From Legionellales bacterium (GTDB taxonomy: Bacteria > Pseudomonadota > Gammaproteobacteria > Legionellales > Legionellaceae): a stretch of DNA of 7,624 nucleotides. The stretch covers positions 1,826 through 9,449 of the forward strand of contig DNMA01000183.1 of assembly GCA_003489505.1 (NCBI GenBank), given 5' to 3'. Position 1 is the first letter of the stretch; every line of letters starts with the position of its first letter. Positions 1 to 6,918 of this stretch are shown here, in pieces. The notes below the pieces were generated by a model. That model was not told where the DNA came from. It saw nothing but the letters and a program-made list of their open reading frames with translations, and searched no databases. Position numbers and translations under genes: made by a program.

Positions 1-20
1 CCAGGCTGCGCTACGCCCCG
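1..20 (-). tRNA. tRNA-Pro, 5' end only (cut by left window edge)
   Basis: Read on the minus strand from position 20 leftwards, the sequence is CGGGGCGTAGCGCAGCCTGG. This is the acceptor 5' strand, the U8-A9 linker, and the D stem and start of the D loop of a bacterial tRNA. A C at position 1 is typical of tRNA-Pro (and initiator tRNA). The GTAGCGCAGCCTGG D-arm is the one found in enterobacterial tRNA-Pro species such as proL, and it does not fit initiator tRNA, which has GGAGCAG there. The anticodon, T arm and 3' end lie outside the window, so the isoacceptor cannot be stated. The gene follows the SDR gene on the same strand, with a promoter of its own in between. Confidence 0.8.
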
Positions 21-29
21 AAGTAGTGA

Positions 30-58
30 ATGATAAAACTTATTGTGAAAAATAACAA
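30..58 (-). promoter_or_regulatory. sigma70-like promoter of the tRNA-Pro gene
   Basis: On the minus strand a -35 element TTGTTA (58-53) is separated by exactly 17 bases from a -10 element TATCAT (35-30, five of six consensus bases). A start site about 7 bases downstream would be near position 23. That leaves only a few bases of 5' leader before the tRNA's first base at position 20. The promoter begins 10 bases beyond the stop codon of the upstream SDR gene. Readthrough from the rimO operon may also contribute, since no terminator is visible between them. Confidence 0.6.
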
Positions 59-67
59 TATCTAATT

Positions 68-916
68 TTAGTTTTTCTCATCTTTAATGATTTCAATCAA
101 TGCATCTTCCATATGATGTAGGGTGATTGGACTATCCCTTAAGATTTGTAGCAGGGTAGAAATATCTAGTCTTTTGTTTTGACTCATAAACTCTTTTTTC
201 ATATCTGATGCTTCTTCCCAGGCTTTTGCAAAACTGATGGTTATCGCCTTGGGATAATTTAAAATAGCCGCTCTGGTTTCTTGTAAACTGCCCATGGGTT
301 TGGGTATCCCATCTGAGACGTTCACTATCCCATGAAAACTCACCACCGTTCCCAAATACTTCAAGATTTCAGCTAAATCCTTGACGTAGATATGATTAAT
401 AAATGGTGCCTCACCGGGGGTGATGATAGGTGATTGCTCTTTGGGCGTTCGATGAGGGCCATAAATTCCAGCGGTTCGAAGTCTTGCACAAGGGATGTGA
501 TGTTCTTGACAAAAGTCTTCTAAATACTGTTCGGCAGACCAACGCTGCTGTTGCCTAGGAGTTGTGATATGACAAGCTGACTGCTCATGGACCCATTCTC
601 CAAAATGTTGTCCATAGACACCACTAGAGCCGATATAAATGATTTTTTTGGGCAGGTGAGGTAATTGAAGGAGACATTTTTTGAGGAGTTCATCTTCCTC
701 AAATTGAGCTAATGGTGGAACAAAATAATAAAAAATATCCTCGGCTTCAACAGGAATGGGGGTATTCTCAATATCAATGACGATGTGTTGCATACCACTA
801 GGAAGAAACTCAGGTCTCTTCCTAGAAATGCCAAGCACGCTATGCTGGTCATTTAGCAGAAGGTGTGCAAGAAATTCTGCAGTATAGCCATAACCCACGA
901 GAATATGTCGAGACAT
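68..916 (-). CDS. YeeZ-like SDR-family NAD(P)-binding protein (epimerase/dehydratase-like)
   Basis: A 282-residue Rossmann-fold protein of the extended/atypical SDR group that includes E. coli YeeZ. What is visible: an N-terminal dinucleotide-binding motif GYGYTAEFLA (residues 8-17), a YIGSSGVYG strand-loop (94-102) followed by W108 and E111, and an RTAGIYGP segment (147-154) typical of sugar-nucleotide epimerase-like proteins. The classical catalytic Tyr-x-x-x-Lys is absent: Y101 is followed by GQHF. The region where YeeZ proteins carry an Arg-rich helix here reads RQQQRWSAEQYL (121-132). Substrate and reaction are therefore unknown; it may bind NAD(P) without ordinary dehydrogenase chemistry. 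ATG start at 916-914, only 2 bases after the rimO stop, so it is translated from the rimO transcript. The protein looks cytoplasmic, with no signal peptide. The family assignment is confident; a specific function is not. Confidence 0.85.
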   Translation of the reverse strand: MSRHILVGYGYTAEFLAHLLLNDQHSVLGISRKRPEFLPSGMQHIVIDIENTPIPVEAEDIFYYFVPPLAQFEEDELLKKCLLQLPHLPKKIIYIGSSGVYGQHFGEWVHEQSACHITTPRQQQRWSAEQYLEDFCQEHHIPCARLRTAGIYGPHRTPKEQSPIITPGEAPFINHIYVKDLAEILKYLGTVVSFHGIVNVSDGIPKPMGSLQETRAAILNYPKAITISFAKAWEEASDMKKEFMSQNKRLDISTLLQILRDSPITLHHMEDALIEIIKDEKN

Positions 917-918
917 GA

Positions 919-2226
919 TTAATAGTCTGCAAACAAGTCATAATGGTCGCTATCGATGACAGAGACCTCCAACATATCTCCAACTTTGACCTCTGGATGA
1001 TAAGGCAAATAGACTAGGCCATCAATTTCTGGTGCATCAGCATTACTTCTTGCAATGATTTGTTCGTCTTGTACGGCATCGATTAAGACCTCAATGACAC
1101 GGCCTCTTTTGGCTTTAAGTTTGTTGTAACTGATTTCAGCCTGAACTTCCATAAAGCGCTCAAAACGTGATTGCTTGAGGTCATCTGGCACCGGATCAGC
1201 AAGCTCATTTGCTGCTGCGCCTTCAACGGGAGAGTACTGGAAACAACCGACTCTATCTAATTGGGCCTCTTTTAAGAAGCTGATGAGTTCTTCAAAATCT
1301 TCTTCTGTCTCACCAGGAAAACCCACAATGAAAGTCGAACGAATGGTTAAATCAGGACAAATTTCTCTCCATTTTTGAATACGTTTTAAGGTGTTTTCTT
1401 GGTTGGCAGGGCGACGCATAGCTTTAAGTATTTTAGCGCTAGCATGCTGTAAAGGAATATCAATATAGGGTAAAAGACCTTTGTTACTCATCAGTGGAAT
1501 AATGTCATCCACATGCGGATAAGGGTAAACATAATGTAGACGCACCCAGATACCTAATTCACTTAAGGCCTTACACAAATCATAAAACTTGGTTTGAAAG
1601 GCTTGGTCTTTCCAAGTCACTGACTCATATTTTTTATCCACACCATAGGCAGAAGTATCTTGTGAAATCACCAGTAATTCTTTGACTCCTGCTTCTTTAA
1701 GTTTATGCGCCTCAGCAAGTAACTGATTAAATGAGTAGCTTTGTAACTTGCCTCGCATGGAAGGAATAATGCAGAACGTACAATGATGATTACAGCCTTC
1801 TGAAATTTTTAAGTAAGCATAGTGTCTGGGTGTGAGTTTGATGCCTTGAGGAGGAATGAGTTGGGTAAAAGGGTCAGCTGGTGGTGGTACATGGCGATGC
1901 ACCGCTTGAATCACCTCTTCATAGGCATGAGGGCCACTAATATGTAATACATCAGGGCATACAGCTTTGATTTTATCGGCTTTTGCGCCTAAGCAACCGG
2001 TGACAATCACTCGGCCATTAATGGCCATCGCTTCTTGGATGGCTTGCATGGATTCTTCAATTGCGGATTCTACAAAACCACAGGTATTGATGATGACAAC
2101 ATGAGCATCTTCATAACTATTGACTAAATCATAACCTTGGGCTTTTAATTGCGTGATAATGCGTTCTGAATCAACCAGGGCTTTTGGGCAGCCGAGGCTT
2201 ACGAAACCAATTTTGGGATTGACCAT
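919..2226 (-). CDS. rimO: Ribosomal protein S12 methylthiotransferase RimO
   Basis: A 435-residue radical-SAM methylthiotransferase that adds a methylthio group to the conserved aspartate of ribosomal protein S12, using SAM and two 4Fe-4S clusters. The N-terminal UPF0004 domain has its three cluster cysteines at C13 ([12 protein letters not shown]), C49 (NTCGF) and C78 (TGCLG). The radical-SAM core carries CNHHCTFC with C145, C149 and C152. The C-terminal TRAM domain (about 370-435) includes [15 protein letters not shown]. The [12 protein letters not shown] and DAPEIDG motifs separate RimO from the tRNA-modifying paralogue MiaB. Length is normal for the family. The ATG at 2226 is preceded by GGAA about 9 bases upstream, and the preceding 65 bases contain a candidate promoter. 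First gene of a two-gene operon with the SDR gene. Cytoplasmic, acts on the ribosome. Confidence 0.97.
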   Translation of the reverse strand: MVNPKIGFVSLGCPKALVDSERIITQLKAQGYDLVNSYEDAHVVIINTCGFVESAIEESMQAIQEAMAINGRVIVTGCLGAKADKIKAVCPDVLHISGPHAYEEVIQAVHRHVPPPADPFTQLIPPQGIKLTPRHYAYLKISEGCNHHCTFCIIPSMRGKLQSYSFNQLLAEAHKLKEAGVKELLVISQDTSAYGVDKKYESVTWKDQAFQTKFYDLCKALSELGIWVRLHYVYPYPHVDDIIPLMSNKGLLPYIDIPLQHASAKILKAMRRPANQENTLKRIQKWREICPDLTIRSTFIVGFPGETEEDFEELISFLKEAQLDRVGCFQYSPVEGAAANELADPVPDDLKQSRFERFMEVQAEISYNKLKAKRGRVIEVLIDAVQDEQIIARSNADAPEIDGLVYLPYHPEVKVGDMLEVSVIDSDHYDLFADY

Positions 2227-2257
2227 ATGATGTATTCCAATAAACTAAACTGGGGGT

Positions 2258-2288
2258 ATTATAGTGTAAAAAATAAATTTTTGTATAA
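2258..2288 (-). promoter_or_regulatory. candidate rimO promoter
   Basis: The minus strand has a perfect TATAAT (2263-2258) placed so that transcription would start about 25 bases before the rimO ATG. The matching -35 is poor: the best is TTATAC (2288-2283) with a 19-base spacer. The surrounding sequence is extremely AT-rich. No hairpin-plus-T-tract terminator separates this site from the stop of the upstream gene at 2292, so readthrough from that gene into rimO is also possible. Confidence 0.45.
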
Positions 2289-2291
2289 TTT

Positions 2292-3092
2292 TTAAGGGCT
2301 TCGCGTGTTAATCGCGCCTTTATCTTGATTTGCAAACTCATTTATTTTATCGGAGGCTGTTTTTGCCCAAGAGTCAAAATGAGAAATACCTAAAGCATCA
2401 CGAGAGGTAGGGTAAGGAGTATTATCAATGATGATTGTAATTTGGTCTGGTTTATAACCAGCTTTGGCGGCGCCTGTTAAGATATTATTTGCAATATCTT
2501 TTCTCAGCTCTTCTGCAGATTGATTTTTGGTTGATTCATTAGATGGGGAATTGACAATAAAGGTTAAAGGTGGATTTTGGTCTTTTTCTCTAAACTTTTT
2601 ACATATATCACCAACAATTGCTTGGACTGCATAAGGGTGTTCAAATCCATAAGCATTGGAATAGTAAGCATGGGGTTTAACGCCAACGAGTTTGAATTGG
2701 TCTGGCCTTAGATTTTTACCATATTGTTTATTGAGTTCTTGGGTGCATTTAGCTTTTAAAGTTTTGAGATGACTTAAAATTGCTTGTCTTTCACTCTCAT
2801 CACGAAGTGAAGGATTTAAAACAGTTTCTTTGTTTTGATATTGCTCAATTAATACATCTAAAATTTGATGATTCATATAAGCGTCCAAAAGATATCTTTT
2901 ACCCGACTGTAGTCTCTGCTCATCAAATTCTCCTTTGACTAAATCCTCAACCAGTTGTTGATTTTCTGCCATCGTATTCAACAGCTCTTGTCTGAGGGGA
3001 TTAGAGTCATCTAATCTTTGTGCAAGAGTTAAGATTGTTTCTTCAAATACTGGGTTGAATTTTTTTATGATGTCACTTGGATTACTGGGCAT
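2292..3092 (-). CDS. Hypothetical protein, 266 residues, unrecognised family
   Basis: I do not recognise this protein. The ATG at 3092-3090 is chosen because AAGAG lies 8 bases upstream. A longer frame beginning with GTG at 3140 has no Shine-Dalgarno and would start inside the promoter. Residues 1-125 look wholly helical and charged, rich in Gln, Glu, Leu and Lys (for example LRQELLNTMAENQQLVEDL at 33-51). After a Lys/Pro linker, residues 133-255 look alpha/beta, with hydrophobic strands LTFIVNSPSN (176-185) and ITIIIDNTP (218-226) and an aromatic stretch KPHAYYSNAYGFEHPYA (139-155). There is no signal peptide or membrane segment, and only two cysteines (C116, C164). G+C is about 35% by hand count over 2341-3060 (254/720), against about 44% in rimO. 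It has its own strong promoter and sits between two conserved operons, as an acquired single gene would. A secreted effector is one possibility in a host-associated bacterium, but nothing here proves it. Confidence 0.8.
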   Translation of the reverse strand: MPSNPSDIIKKFNPVFEETILTLAQRLDDSNPLRQELLNTMAENQQLVEDLVKGEFDEQRLQSGKRYLLDAYMNHQILDVLIEQYQNKETVLNPSLRDESERQAILSHLKTLKAKCTQELNKQYGKNLRPDQFKLVGVKPHAYYSNAYGFEHPYAVQAIVGDICKKFREKDQNPPLTFIVNSPSNESTKNQSAEELRKDIANNILTGAAKAGYKPDQITIIIDNTPYPTSRDALGISHFDSWAKTASDKINEFANQDKGAINTRSP

Positions 3093-3128
3093 GCTATTTA
3101 CTCTTTTTTCAGTATAAGATTTAGTATA

Positions 3129-3157
3129 ATTATAAAACACTTTGTGTTTTTGGTCAA
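3129..3157 (-). promoter_or_regulatory. near-consensus sigma70 promoter of the 266-residue hypothetical gene
   Basis: On the minus strand TTGACC (3157-3152, five of six) is followed by a 17-base spacer and a perfect TATAAT (3134-3129). This is the best promoter match in the window. It begins 1 base after the metQ stop codon and would start transcription near 3122, giving a leader of about 30 bases before the ATG at 3092 with AAGAG at 3105-3101. The spacer is occupied by a perfect inverted repeat, listed separately. Confidence 0.75.
3134..3150. repeat. 17-bp inverted repeat within promoter spacer (possible operator)
   Basis: AAAACAC-TTT-GTGTTTT is a perfect inverted repeat with 7-bp arms and a 3-base centre. 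It covers 16 of the 17 spacer bases and the first T of the -10 element of the hypothetical gene's promoter. That is where a dimeric repressor could block RNA polymerase. It also lies 8 bases beyond the metQ stop and could form a weak, AT-rich hairpin at the end of the metNIQ transcript. However, it is followed by ATAATTATAC rather than a T run, so it is a poor intrinsic terminator. Confidence 0.5.
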
Positions 3158-3158
3158 A

Positions 3159-3953
3159 CTAGTCCCAGGCTGGGATAGCATTTTGCCCAAAGAGTTCTTG
3201 AGCTTTTTTCATGACTGCCTGGCTATGCATGCATTGTACAAACTGCTTAAGTTTATCCTGGTTTTTATCAAGGGTTCTTACCACGATGATGTTGGCATAA
3301 GGTGAGTCTTTGCTTTCTAAAAACAAAGCATCTTTTGCAGGATTTAATCCAGCCGGAATCGCAAATGTTGTATTGATGACGGCCGCATCAACGTCTTGCA
3401 ACATTCTGGGGAGTTGAGCAGCATCGAGCTCTTTAATGTTTAAATTTTTAGGATTGGTTTGAATATCATGAATACTCAATAAGGGTTTTTGAGGTAAGGT
3501 AATTAAGCCTGCTGATTGTAATAATAATAGTGCTCTGGTTTGATTACTGGGGTCATTGGGTACAGAAATCATAGCGGCATTGGGGATATCTCTAAGATTT
3601 TTATAACGGCTAGAATAAATACCCATAGGGTAGATGAAGGTTTTACCAATCACCGATAAAGGATAATGACGGGCTTGAATACTTGACTCTAAAAAGGGGC
3701 GATGTTGGTAAATGTTCATATCCAAAGAACCATCAGACAAGGCTTCATTGGGTAAGTTATAATCGCTAAATTCGATAATTTTTACATTTAAACCATATTG
3801 CTCTTTAGCAACCTGTTGGCCAACTTTAGCCAGATCGGTTTCAGGGCCGGCAATGGTTCCTACGACGATATCGGCTTTAGTTTTAGGTTGTTGGTTGCAG
3901 CCAAATAACATGATAGTGACCAAAATAATAAAAGTTTTTTTGATAAATGACAT
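3159..3953 (-). CDS. metQ: Methionine ABC transporter substrate-binding lipoprotein MetQ
   Basis: A 264-residue NlpA/MetQ-family binding protein that captures D- or L-methionine in the periplasm and delivers it to MetNI. The ATG at 3953 begins a lipoprotein signal peptide: MSFIKK, a hydrophobic run, then LFGC with the lipidated cysteine at C19. The -2 Phe is unusual for a lipobox but tolerated. AGGAG (3969-3965) lies 11 bases upstream and overlaps the metI stop. An upstream in-frame extension into metI is rejected because it would bury the signal peptide. Family motifs seen: VVGTIAGPE, YNLPNEALSDGSLDMNIYQH (the ligand-pocket region), VPNDPSNQTRALLLLQ, NPKNLNIKELDAAQLPR and AVINTTFA, ending AIPAWD. 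It is last in the metNIQ operon, 14 bases after metI. Confidence 0.96.
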   Translation of the reverse strand: MSFIKKTFIILVTIMLFGCNQQPKTKADIVVGTIAGPETDLAKVGQQVAKEQYGLNVKIIEFSDYNLPNEALSDGSLDMNIYQHRPFLESSIQARHYPLSVIGKTFIYPMGIYSSRYKNLRDIPNAAMISVPNDPSNQTRALLLLQSAGLITLPQKPLLSIHDIQTNPKNLNIKELDAAQLPRMLQDVDAAVINTTFAIPAGLNPAKDALFLESKDSPYANIIVVRTLDKNQDKLKQFVQCMHSQAVMKKAQELFGQNAIPAWD

Positions 3954-3967
3954 TTTAAAATCAACTC

Positions 3968-4612
3968 CTAATGCTGAATTTTTTTGCGAATGTGTTGCCC
4001 TAACCATTGAATGAGTTGGACCATCATAATGAGGATGACCACTGTCCAAACCATCACTTCGGTATCAAAGCGTTGATAACCATAGCGAATGGCTAAGTCT
4101 CCTAATCCACCACCACCAATGGCACCTGCCATGGCTGAATAACCAATTAAGGTAATGCTCGTCATGGTGATAGCATCAACCAGAAGAGGGATGGTTTCTT
4201 TAAAAAGCATTTGCTGAATAATTTGAAAAGGGTTGGCACCAATAGAGGCCGCGCATTCTAAAATCCCATCAGGAATTTGCTCATAGGCTTGAGCTGTGAG
4301 TCGAGCAAATAAAGGGGTTGCACCTAAGGTTAGTGGGATGATAGCTGCGTTGATACCAATGGCAGAACCCAGTAGCCAGCGCGTAAAAGGCAGTAAAGCG
4401 ACCATCAGAATGATAAATGGAATGGAGCGAGACATGTTAATGATTAGGGCTAAACATTTGGCTATAGTTTTTTGGGGATGCAGCCGTTCGCTGATATATA
4501 AAAGCGTGCCAATCGGCCAACCCAGTAAAACAGCGCCTAGAGTGCTAAGCAAGACCATATACATTGTTTGTGCACTTGCATTGATGATTTCAGTGATGAA
4601 TGTGTTCAACAT
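3968..4612 (-). CDS. metI: Methionine ABC transporter permease MetI
   Basis: A 214-residue inner-membrane permease that forms the homodimeric translocation channel of MetNIQ. Hydrophobic segments lie at roughly residues 15-40, 55-78, 83-105, 143-168 and 184-206, consistent with the five-helix MetI fold. The cytoplasmic EAA loop that docks onto MetN is at 119-142, with ECAASIGANPFQ followed by FKETIP. The GYSAMAGAIGGGGLGDLAIRYGYQR segment that typifies MetI follows (157-181; key glycines 163, 166-169, 171). The ATG at 4612 lies inside the end of metN, giving a 23-base overlap and likely translational coupling. Length matches E. coli MetI closely. Confidence 0.96.
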   Translation of the reverse strand: MLNTFITEIINASAQTMYMVLLSTLGAVLLGWPIGTLLYISERLHPQKTIAKCLALIINMSRSIPFIILMVALLPFTRWLLGSAIGINAAIIPLTLGATPLFARLTAQAYEQIPDGILECAASIGANPFQIIQQMLFKETIPLLVDAITMTSITLIGYSAMAGAIGGGGLGDLAIRYGYQRFDTEVMVWTVVILIMMVQLIQWLGQHIRKKIQH

Positions 4613-5618
4613 AGCCTAATACTTCTCCAATCAGTTGATGGTGTTGACATTGTTTGAGAAAGGTCTCGATTTGCTTGGGTTGTTCGCCATCCATACTCAC
4701 GAGCATGACCCCACATTGCGTTGCTTGATGGTGGTCGATTTGCGCTGAAAGAATATTGATATCAATATTGAGTTGACGACACATCTCGCTAATAAAAGGA
4801 ATGGTGGCGCCTTCTCCAGGAAATAGTACCCGCAAAATGGAATGCTTATTTTGTTCATCCGATAATTGATTCAGAATGAAGTGTGGAAGTTGTTGAGCAA
4901 TATCGCCATACAATGACTCACGAATTAAACTACCCTTTTGGCGTAAAAGATTAGGCCATTCACTTAATTCAACAATCTCGCCTTTTTTCATTAAAGCTAG
5001 ACGGTGACAAATCTTTTTAGCAACTTGCATATCATGGGTTATCATGACTAAAGTGATTTGGTATTGTCTTTGTATCTCTAATAATAAATTCAAAATGGCT
5101 TGGGTATTTTTAGGGTCAAGGGCTGCTGTTGCTTCATCACATAATAAAATAGATGGCTGAGTACTTAAGGCTCTTGCAATGGCTACACGTTGTTTTTGTC
5201 CACCACTGAGCTGTTCTGGAAAAGCCAATTGTTTATCACTTAAGCCGACAATGTCTAGAAGCTCTTGGCAGCGTTGATGAATTTCTTCTTGGCTTTTACC
5301 TTGGATTTTCATCGGCAGGGCAATATTTTCTAAAACCGTTTGTTGACTCAAGAGCTGATAGTTCTGAAAGATCATCCCAATTTTTTGGCGTGCCTGTCTT
5401 AATTCTTTAGGATTTAATGCCATGAGATTTTGGCCATTGACCCAAACCTCACCTTGTGTGGGGCGCTCTAAGAGATTGATACAGCGCAATAGCGTCGATT
5501 TGCCCGCACCGCTGCCACCAATAATGCCAAAAATTTCACCTTGAGCAATATTTAAAGAAATATCTTTGAGAACCTGGTGTTCATTAAAACTTTTGTAGAG
5601 ATGTCGTAAACTAATCAT
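4590..5618 (-). CDS. metN: Methionine ABC transporter ATP-binding protein MetN
   Basis: A 342-residue ATPase that powers methionine import. Walker A is GGSGAGKST (34-42), the Q-loop contains Q85, the ABC signature is LSGGQKQR (137-144), Walker B is ILLCDE (157-162) and the switch histidine is H195 (ITHD). Residues from about 240 form the C-terminal NIL/ACT-like domain, ending LIGEVLGYVEHIHH. In E. coli MetN this domain binds methionine and shuts down transport (trans-inhibition), so feedback control is expected here. The start is the ATG at 5618, giving MISLRHLYKSF in register with known MetN proteins. The frame stays open a further 36 codons to a TTG at 5726, but that extension is unlike MetN and lacks a ribosome-binding site. 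The chosen ATG itself has only a weak Shine-Dalgarno. First gene of metNIQ. Confidence 0.95.
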   Translation of the reverse strand: MISLRHLYKSFNEHQVLKDISLNIAQGEIFGIIGGSGAGKSTLLRCINLLERPTQGEVWVNGQNLMALNPKELRQARQKIGMIFQNYQLLSQQTVLENIALPMKIQGKSQEEIHQRCQELLDIVGLSDKQLAFPEQLSGGQKQRVAIARALSTQPSILLCDEATAALDPKNTQAILNLLLEIQRQYQITLVMITHDMQVAKKICHRLALMKKGEIVELSEWPNLLRQKGSLIRESLYGDIAQQLPHFILNQLSDEQNKHSILRVLFPGEGATIPFISEMCRQLNIDINILSAQIDHHQATQCGVMLVSMDGEQPKQIETFLKQCQHHQLIGEVLGYVEHIHH

Positions 5619-5685
5619 AGATGTGAGTACCGTTTGTAAAACTATAGGATACGGCCATCGTCGAGGTATCGCTTTAGCCGTGTTT

Positions 5686-5701
5686 TCAAGTATAAACTTG
5701 A
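5686..5701. repeat. 16-bp inverted repeat upstream of metN
   Basis: TCAAGT-ATAA-ACTTGA is a perfect inverted repeat with 6-bp arms. Read on the minus strand it contains the -10-like TATACT (5694-5689), about 70 bases before the metN start. That position would suit an operator for a dimeric regulator of metNIQ. It does not match the MetJ or LexA consensus, and the regulator is unknown. Confidence 0.35.
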
Positions 5702-5817
5702 GCGCCTGCAAGCTGAAATGATTCAAATCCGCGCTAAGAACATGCTACCTTGAAATCAGGGTAAATGCAATGGATTTATGTGACCTAAAAAAAGGCTGGA
5801 TGCGCTTTTAATAACCT

Positions 5818-5846
5818 TTGAAGATGCGTTAGAACTATGACATAAT
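5818..5846 (+). promoter_or_regulatory. recA promoter with extended -10
   Basis: TTGAAG (5818-5823) is followed by a 17-base spacer and CATAAT (5841-5846). The -10 is preceded by TGA (5838-5840), which makes an extended -10 (TGn). Transcription should begin about 5853, giving a leader of roughly 25 bases. No LexA-type palindrome overlaps or flanks it, so classical SOS repression is not supported. Confidence 0.7.
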
Positions 5847-5867
5847 GAAGCGATTAAAATAGAATAT

Positions 5868-5874
5868 AAAGGGG
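5868..5874 (+). promoter_or_regulatory. recA ribosome-binding site that decides between two adjacent ATGs
   Basis: AAAGGGG lies only 2 bases before the first ATG (5877) but 5 bases before the second (5880). The second spacing is workable and the first is too short. Starting at the second ATG also gives MDDNKQKAL, the usual gammaproteobacterial RecA N-terminus, and puts Walker-A Lys at position 72. Confidence 0.65.
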
Positions 5875-5879
5875 CAATG

Positions 5880-6918
5880 ATGGATGATAATAAACAAAAA
5901 GCATTATCAGCAGCTTTAAGCCAAATTGAACGTCAATTTGGTAAAGGTTCGGTAATGCGCATGGGGGATGTGCAAGCAGCTCGAGATATTGAAGCGATTT
6001 CAACAGGCTCTTTAGGGTTGGATATTGCTTTAGGTATTGGTGGCTTACCTCGTGGTCGAATCGTTGAAATTTATGGTCCTGAATCTTCAGGTAAAACCAC
6101 TTTAACTTTACAAGTGATTGCCGAATGCCAAAAGATAGGCGGAACTTGTGCTTTTATTGACGCTGAGCATGCACTAGATCCTTCCTATGCCGAAAAACTC
6201 GGTGTGAAAGTCGATGAGTTGGTGATTTCTCAACCTGATACAGGCGAACAGGCTTTAGAAATCACAGACATGTTGGTTCGCTCTGCAGCAGTGGATGTGA
6301 TAATTGTTGACTCGGTCGCTGCTTTAACCCCTAAAGCAGAAATTGAAGGTGAGATGGGTGATTCTCATGTCGGTTTACAAGCACGTTTAATGTCTCAAGC
6401 CTTACGTAAACTGACGGCCAATATCAAGCGTTCTAATACCTTAGTCATATTCATTAACCAAATTCGTATGAAAATTGGTGTCATGTTTGGTAGCCCTGAA
6501 ACGACAACAGGTGGTAATGCCTTAAAGTTTTATGCTTCTGTTCGTTTAGATATTCGACGTATTGGTTCGATTAAAAAAGGCGAAGATATCTTAGGAAATG
6601 AAACCAAAGTGAAAGTGGTCAAGAATAAAGTGGCCCCACCTTTTAGAACTGCAGAATTTGATATTTACTACAACGAAGGTATTTCTAGAGAAAGCGAAAT
6701 CATCAATTTAGCAGTACAATTAGGCTATATTGAAAAATCAGGCGCTTGGTACAGTTACAAAAATGAAAAAATTGGCCAAGGTAAAGATAATGTTCGCGTA
6801 TATCTAAAAGATAATCCAAAAGTTGCCCAAGAGCTTGAACAACAAATTCGTAAAGAATTTTTGACTAGTCAACGCGCTACTGCGACTGTTGAAACAGAAG
6901 AAGATGAATTAGCATTGA

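Larger units (their letters stand above)
5619..5879. other. divergent intergenic region between metN and recA
   Basis: These 261 bases carry the control regions of two operons read in opposite directions. The recA promoter (5818-5846) is clear. For metN there are only weak candidates: -10-like TATACT (5694-5689) and TATAGT (5646-5641) on the minus strand, neither with a good -35. No CTGT-N8-ACAG LexA operator, no GAAC-N4-GTTC box, no tandem MetJ boxes (AGACGTCT) and no recognisable SAM riboswitch are present. TGAA-ATGA-TTCA at 5714-5725 resembles a MetR half-site pair but has a 4-base rather than 5-base spacer. Confidence 0.6.

Noticed and set aside
41..60. 6-bp inverted repeat TATTGT...ACAATA as a terminator after the SDR gene
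   Set aside because: It is short, AT-only in strength, has an 8-base loop and no following T tract on the minus strand. It overlaps the tRNA promoter -35 and is probably chance in AT-rich DNA.
520..702. 60-codon minus-strand open frame inside the SDR gene
   Set aside because: It lies wholly within the well-supported SDR coding sequence in another frame and has no recognisable motif.
1175..1378. 67-codon plus-strand open frame opposite rimO
   Set aside because: It is antisense to conserved rimO sequence, has low-complexity Ser-rich content, and has no supporting promoter or ribosome-binding site.
3093..3140. 16-residue extension of the hypothetical protein from a GTG
   Set aside because: The GTG lies inside the promoter spacer, upstream of the predicted transcription start, and lacks a ribosome-binding site.
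3954..4049. 32-residue N-terminal extension of MetQ overlapping metI
   Set aside because: It would place the lipoprotein signal peptide internally. The ATG at 3953 has AGGAG upstream and begins a proper signal sequence.
4296..4619. 107-codon plus-strand open frame opposite metI
   Set aside because: It is a shadow of the highly conserved permease gene; the translation shows no family features.
5619..5726. 36-residue N-terminal extension of MetN
   Set aside because: It would need a TTG start with no Shine-Dalgarno, has no resemblance to MetN, and would cover the candidate promoter elements. The ATG at 5618 matches the family start.
5791..5810. Possible hairpin AAAGGC...GCGCTTTT upstream of recA
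   Set aside because: Pairing needs a bulge and is weak. A terminator makes no sense between divergent genes.
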